A DNA stretch of 64,000 bases. It comes from Macrosoma leucophasiata. Taxonomy: Eukaryota; Arthropoda; Insecta; Lepidoptera; Hedylidae. Location of the stretch: contig JAWQUS010000011.1 in NCBI GenBank assembly GCA_036365455.1, positions 6,406,001 to 6,470,000 of the forward strand, given 5' to 3'. Position numbers and translations under genes: made by a program. Position 1 is the stretch's first letter. Every line of letters begins with the position of its first letter. This document shows positions 36,342 through 64,000 of this stretch, piece by piece. Below the pieces are notes generated by a model. That model saw only the letters and a program-made list of their open reading frames with translations. It searched no databases and had not been told where the DNA came from.

Positions 36342-36620
36342 TGTAGGTATCTTCACGCCAGATCCCTAACGGAGTAGGCAGAGAGTGTGGAGCGCCAGAT
36401 AACCCGGTCCTGACACATCTCCCGTGCCTCATCTACCTTCATCATTCTCTTCATACATGCACGCCGATTCCTAAGACTTTGGACCGCACCATCAGACAGA
36501 ACTCGACCTATTTGGTTATGGTTGGTCAATCTTGGTCTTCCTGGGCCTTTGCAACCATTCACATTCGCATTGTATATCTGTTTAGTCATTCGCTCATTCG
36601 ACATTCTTTCTATGTACCAA
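36342..36620 (-). mobile_element. Non-LTR element C-terminal coding tail (RTE-like)
   Basis: The minus frame 36353-36604 reads MSNERMTKQIYNANVNGCKG, PGRPRLTNHNQIGRV and RRACMKRMMKVDEAREMCQD then RVIWRSTLSAY. The GRPR motif and the RNRRACMKRxM...DRxxW pattern are the conserved C-terminus of a common insect LINE. It ends in a TATGTATGTAGG repeat. Confidence 0.75.
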
Positions 36621-37680
36621 ATACCTATTTATCTAAAACGACATGAGGTAAATTTTAGATCAAACATTGACGAAATATTTTACACGACACATCGTTGGCA
36701 TAAACAGTCATCTTATCCGCGCCGTAATTTCTAAATTAGAACATTTCGAAGTAAAGAAAATGGGCGTAGGTAGGCCACTAAGTACACTCGCGTTAAATCA
36801 ATATTTCTGCAAAATTTCTCATATTTTGACAGTTTGAAACAAACAAGTCTCAAAACAGTTGAGTGCTAAAATATAACATTTCCATACAGAACAGCATTCC
36901 ACGAATATAACATAGCGCAACGTAACGTAATAATATAAATCCCTGTTGCTTCAGCTAATAAGAGCCATTGTTTAATTTCAAATGGTGGGTTCAGGGGCGT
37001 ATGAACTGAGCAGCATGAAGTCACGTTATATTTTGTACGATGTGTAAACGAATCCAATCCACTAGATTCGTGAAGAGAAGTAATCATTAGTATTCTCTAT
37101 ATTTTCGTTGGCATATATTACCAAATATTACATATATTAACTATTGACCAAATATAAAAAAGCTTGTAATTTCGTTGACTGAAATAATAAATACCTATCT
37201 TAATGTTTAATTTTACAGAAAATGCGCCATCTACGGACGTTGGTCCTAAGCGTCACTGTTAACGCCATCTATGGGACAGCTGCTGAATTACAACTATCAA
37301 CCCTTCTCATCAGGGTCGTTTCAATGCAAAGTGTTTGGGTTCGAATAGCAGTATTGTGTATTACATGGGGTTAGTATGCTCGTAATTTCTAATAGATGGC
37401 TTACTAAGCAAGTGTACGTCTGCGTGTACGTACGCATCAACATCTACTAATCCATTCCCGAACACGAGAAGAAAACCAATCCAGTAATCCAAATTTAATG
37501 TCGTACACCTATACACGTCAAATAAAGTCTTCCCTATCTACATAGGTATTATCTTAAGGGCATTATAGCTCGAGTGCCGCAAATGCGGCGCGACGCAGAG
37601 TGTGAATTGCACACATGTATTTTTTTTATTTAGTTTTTTCCCTGTAACAATAGCTTTGTTTTTGATCTTCATCTACATTC
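36621..37680. other. No recognised gene
   Basis: 'gcgccatctacggacgttgg' and 'aacgccatctatgggacagc' (37224-37280) look like a dispersed repeat. 37400-37480 shares 'tgcgtgtacgtacgcatc' and 'gaacacgagaagaaaa' with the flanks of the CASK exon 10 copies, the outer edge of that duplication. Confidence 0.5.
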
Positions 37681-37825
37681 TACCTTACCTTGACATGAGG
37701 CGAGGCGAGCATGACCGGCGGAGGTCGTGTATGGCGGCGGCAGGGGCGGCGCGACACGACACTCGCCCTTACACGACCTGTGCCTGACCGCCACGGTTGC
37801 AAGCTATGTGTACGTATACGTACAC
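37681..37825 (-). pseudogene. Duplicated CASK exon 10, copy a
   Basis: Keeps the exon's 3' end (ATACACGACCTCCGCC, then CTCGCCTCGCCTCATGTCAAG and GTAAGG), but the Ala-rich core is largely deleted. The acceptor GCAG is replaced by GCTGCG, and reading from GTG TAC reaches an in-frame TAA after about 18 codons. It shares derived text (gtacgtatacgtacac) with the other copies that the intact exon lacks. Confidence 0.75.
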
Positions 37826-38033
37826 GCAGCGATAAGTCTTCTCTATCCGACATATTCACCTACACGCTTCACAATAGTTTTCCCATGTAATTATCGCCTA
37901 CTAATCCTATCTCGAACTCGAGGAGCAAAAAGAGACCGCAACGCCGAAAAAAAAAATGTTAGTTCATAAATCCGTGAAAAATAGTTTCATATCAACGATT
38001 GTAGCTCGCGAAAACCTTAAAACACATCGAGTC

Positions 38034-38163
38034 TTACCTTGACATGAGGCGATGCGAGCAGGCGGCGCAGGTCGTGTATGGTGGCGGCGGGCCATCGGAC
38101 TCACCCTTATAGAACCTGTGCCTGACCGTCACGGTGCAAGCTATGCGGACGCATACGTACACG
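38034..38163 (-). pseudogene. Duplicated CASK exon 10, copy b
   Basis: Retains 'ttaccttgacatgaggcgat' (donor and SPHVK codons) and 'caggtcgtgtatggtggcgg', with the core shortened. The acceptor position reads GCTGCG. A ~200-bp flank ending in 'gctcgcgaaaacct' is shared with the flank of copy d, so the duplicated unit includes intron. Confidence 0.7.
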
Positions 38164-38231
38164 CAGCGTATGTCTGCGTGTACGTATGCATCTCAATCCA
38201 TCTAACTAACACCTACTAATCCATTCACGCC

Positions 38232-38343
38232 GCAGGTCGTGTATGGTGGCGGCTGCCTTCAGCGCGGCGAGACACTGCACTCACCCTTACACGACCTATG
38301 CCTGACCGCCACGGTTGCAAGCTATGCGTACGTATACGTACAC
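38232..38343 (-). pseudogene. Duplicated CASK exon 10, copy c
   Basis: Begins at 'cgcaggtcgtgtatggtggc', lacks the exon 3' end and donor, and ends in the copy-specific gtacgtatacgtacac text. There is no acceptor AG next to it. Direct tandem neighbour of copy d. Confidence 0.65.
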
Positions 38344-38349
38344 ATTACG

Positions 38350-38479
38350 CCGCGGGGGCCCCGGCCGCGACGGGCCGGAGTCTCGCGGCGGCCTCCAGTG
38401 CGGCGCGGCGCCGCACTCGCCCTTATAAGACCTGTGCCTGACCGCCACGGTTGCAAGCTTTGCGTACGTATACGTACAC
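38350..38479 (-). pseudogene. Duplicated CASK exon 10, copy d
   Basis: Keeps more of the GC-rich core than the other copies ('gggccccggccgcgacgggc', 'cggagtctcgcggcggcctc') but lacks the 3' part with the donor. The acceptor is lost (GCTTCG). The following ~180 bp is shared with the flank of copy a. Confidence 0.7.
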
Positions 38480-39239
38480 GAAGCGGAAAGTCTTCCCTAT
38501 CCGAAATATTCACCTACACGCTTCACTGTAGTTTTCCCAATCTATGTAATTAACACCTACTAATCTTTTCTCGAACACGAGGAGAAAAAGCGACCGCAAC
38601 GTCGAAAAAACTCATTTCAGATCATAAATCTTTATTTCAACGATTGTAGCTCGCGAAAACCTAATAGGTTAGGATCCCACCGCAGAATCATTTCGTTCAT
38701 CTAGATACGCTGCAAACCTATTTTTATGCATTTTTATAATCTAGAGAAAAACAATTTACTAGGTTGCTAATCAAAATTTGGCCGCAAATATTTCTTTTAT
38801 TTGTAACAGCCAGCAATTCTTATTTGGTGCCGATTTTATTTGGCTCTCGTATATCATAACAATAGCTTTAATTTGATATATATATAATACATGTACGTTA
38901 TGGATGTAAAAAGTTATCGGAGCGGAACGAAAATAGGTAGGGGCGGCCAAGTGCGCAACGGCAGCCGTGATTTTTCAGAGTCTTTATGCATATTGCCGTG
39001 AGTTAAACGATATTTTATTGAAAAAAATAAAGTAAAACAAATTCTTTCTAAGAAAAAAAAATATAAAAATCTACTTACGGCCAAATTTTGCTTGGCAACC
39101 TAATGGATATATATTATCTAGATAATAAATATGCATGAAAATTAGGTTTGCAGCATATCTGGATGAACGAAACGATTCTGCAGTGGGATCCTAACATATA
39201 AGAACACATCCATTCTCCCACATCTACCTCCTACCTTAC

Positions 39240-63096
<23,857 letters not shown>

Positions 63097-63139
63097 CTTA
63101 AAAAAAACAATGAGTTTAGAGTGTAATCAAGCAGCCTCT

Positions 63140-63345
63140 GTTTTATGTCATTAGGTTGACAGACAAACAGACGGGCCACCTGATGGAAAGTGGTCACCGT
63201 CAAATATGAACATTTGCAACATCAGGGGAGTTGCCAACGCGCTGGCAGCCCTGAAGGACTCTTGACGCAATTTTTGAAGAATCTCATATTCTAGCACCTA
63301 GGAAACACCTTAGAGAGAAGTTCGTTCCACAATTTACATGTTCAC
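63140..63345. mobile_element. SINE-like repeat, second CCACCTGATGG copy
   Basis: Same sentences: 'gacagacaaacagacgggcc', 'accaxx-type tgatggaaagtggtcaccg', 'gcagccctgaaggactcttg', 'ccacaatttacatgttcacg'. Lies ~45 bp upstream of the exon 2 acceptor. Confidence 0.7.
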
Positions 63346-63346
63346 G

Positions 63347-63500
63347 TCTTTTTTATGTTATGATGGTGACAAACAAGCATGCTACAATGAATACTGCAAA
63401 CTAGGTATGTACACAAAAACTGCAGGTGAAAACGCAGGTGCATTGCTACCCCTAATTAGATGCTTTGCCCCTGTGATAACTATATTCATGACCTAAATAC
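63347..63500 (-). mobile_element. SINE-A, 5'-truncated
   Basis: 'gatggtgacaaacaagcatg' to 'ctgtgataactatattcatg'. Confidence 0.6.
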
Positions 63501-63757
63501 TGTTTATTTCATCCAAATAAACTAGCCGCACATTTTATTCAATTTTATATAATGAGTAATTCAATATTTAAATAACTGAAAAGAAAGTGTCCTCTAGATT
63601 TATGAAGAAGAACAAGCAATAATGTAGAATATACTTAATTAACAAATAAGGACACATGTCGCTAGACTGATCGCCCTCCATGACAACTACTAAATTTCTT
63701 AACCATTTGCTGAATGTTCCATACAGAACAGATTGCAATAAAGATATATAAAAATTA

Positions 63758-63886
63758 AAAAAAAAAAACAGTTTATTTTAAAATCATGGACACATTAATT
63801 TTAAAGTGATGCAGCCTATAGACATCTAGACTGGTTTGAGGCCTAAGTTGTTGTCTCTGTGATAGTTATTACGGGGCCATACATCA
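63758..63886 (-). mobile_element. SINE-A fragment
   Basis: 'agtgatgcagcctatagaca' to 'gttattacggggccatacat'. Confidence 0.6.
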
Positions 63887-64000
63887 AATTGATCCTGGGT
63901 TCAAATATCAGACCTTGTGCAAAGCAATGGAGGTGTAATATTAGTAAGTTTCCAGGGAAGACATTTCGTTACTTTATTTATACAGTTTAAAATGACATTT

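Overview
The window is insect nuclear DNA, most likely from a moth or butterfly. This is inferred from AT-rich sequence, a split gene with GT-AG introns, and dense lepidopteran-style repeats: Helitron-like elements ending CTAG|T, mariners, tRNA- and 5S-derived SINEs, and jockey-type LINE 3' ends. I see no bacterial operons, CRISPR arrays, true tRNA or rRNA genes, or viral genes.

One host gene is clearly present. On the minus strand, nine consecutive coding exons between 63096 and 39240 encode the N-terminal ~430 residues (less the first ~20) of CASK/CAKI, the calcium/calmodulin-dependent serine protein kinase scaffold of the MAGUK family. They cover the CaM-kinase-like domain, the CaM-binding helix and the L27 region. 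Every intron starts GT and ends AG, and reading phase is kept across all eight junctions. The first coding exon lies beyond 64000. The exons for PDZ, SH3 and guanylate-kinase domains were not found between 1 and 39 kb, so they lie either in small exons I missed or beyond position 1. The kinase shows the CASK signature of GFG in place of DFG.

The most unusual feature is that two CASK exons have decayed duplicates lying just downstream in the gene. The CaM-binding/linker exon (44163-44337) has three partial copies at 43.5-44.1 kb, and the L27 exon (39240-39446) has four at 37.7-38.5 kb. The L27 copies have lost the splice acceptor. A Helitron also sits only 27 bp upstream of the real L27 exon acceptor.

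Layout: 1-10 kb is intergenic or intronic with SINE and Helitron fragments, including a tRNA-derived SINE with a 13-bp target duplication (4776-5082). At 10.96-11.7 kb there is a ~180-bp satellite. From 11.9 to 17.1 kb an older repeated segment is broken up by a jockey-like LINE, a SINE nested in a Helitron, another Helitron and a Tourist-like MITE. From 18 to 23 kb there are SINEs and Helitrons. From 23.5 to 29.4 kb there is a mariner cluster, including a 1,286-bp mariner whose matching empty site lies 1.4 kb away, a four-copy unnamed repeat and a long perfect palindrome. From 30 to 37 kb there are more SINEs and Helitrons. From 37.7 to 63.1 kb is the CASK region, whose introns carry a 5S-derived SINE, a three-level transposon nest (53.9-55.8 kb), foldback MITEs and a hAT element with a perfect 8-bp target duplication (61913-62249).

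All calls come from reading the sequence; no database search was run. Family names for repeats are from recognition, and 'SINE-A', 'repeat K' and 'GGGTTCC repeat' are local labels.
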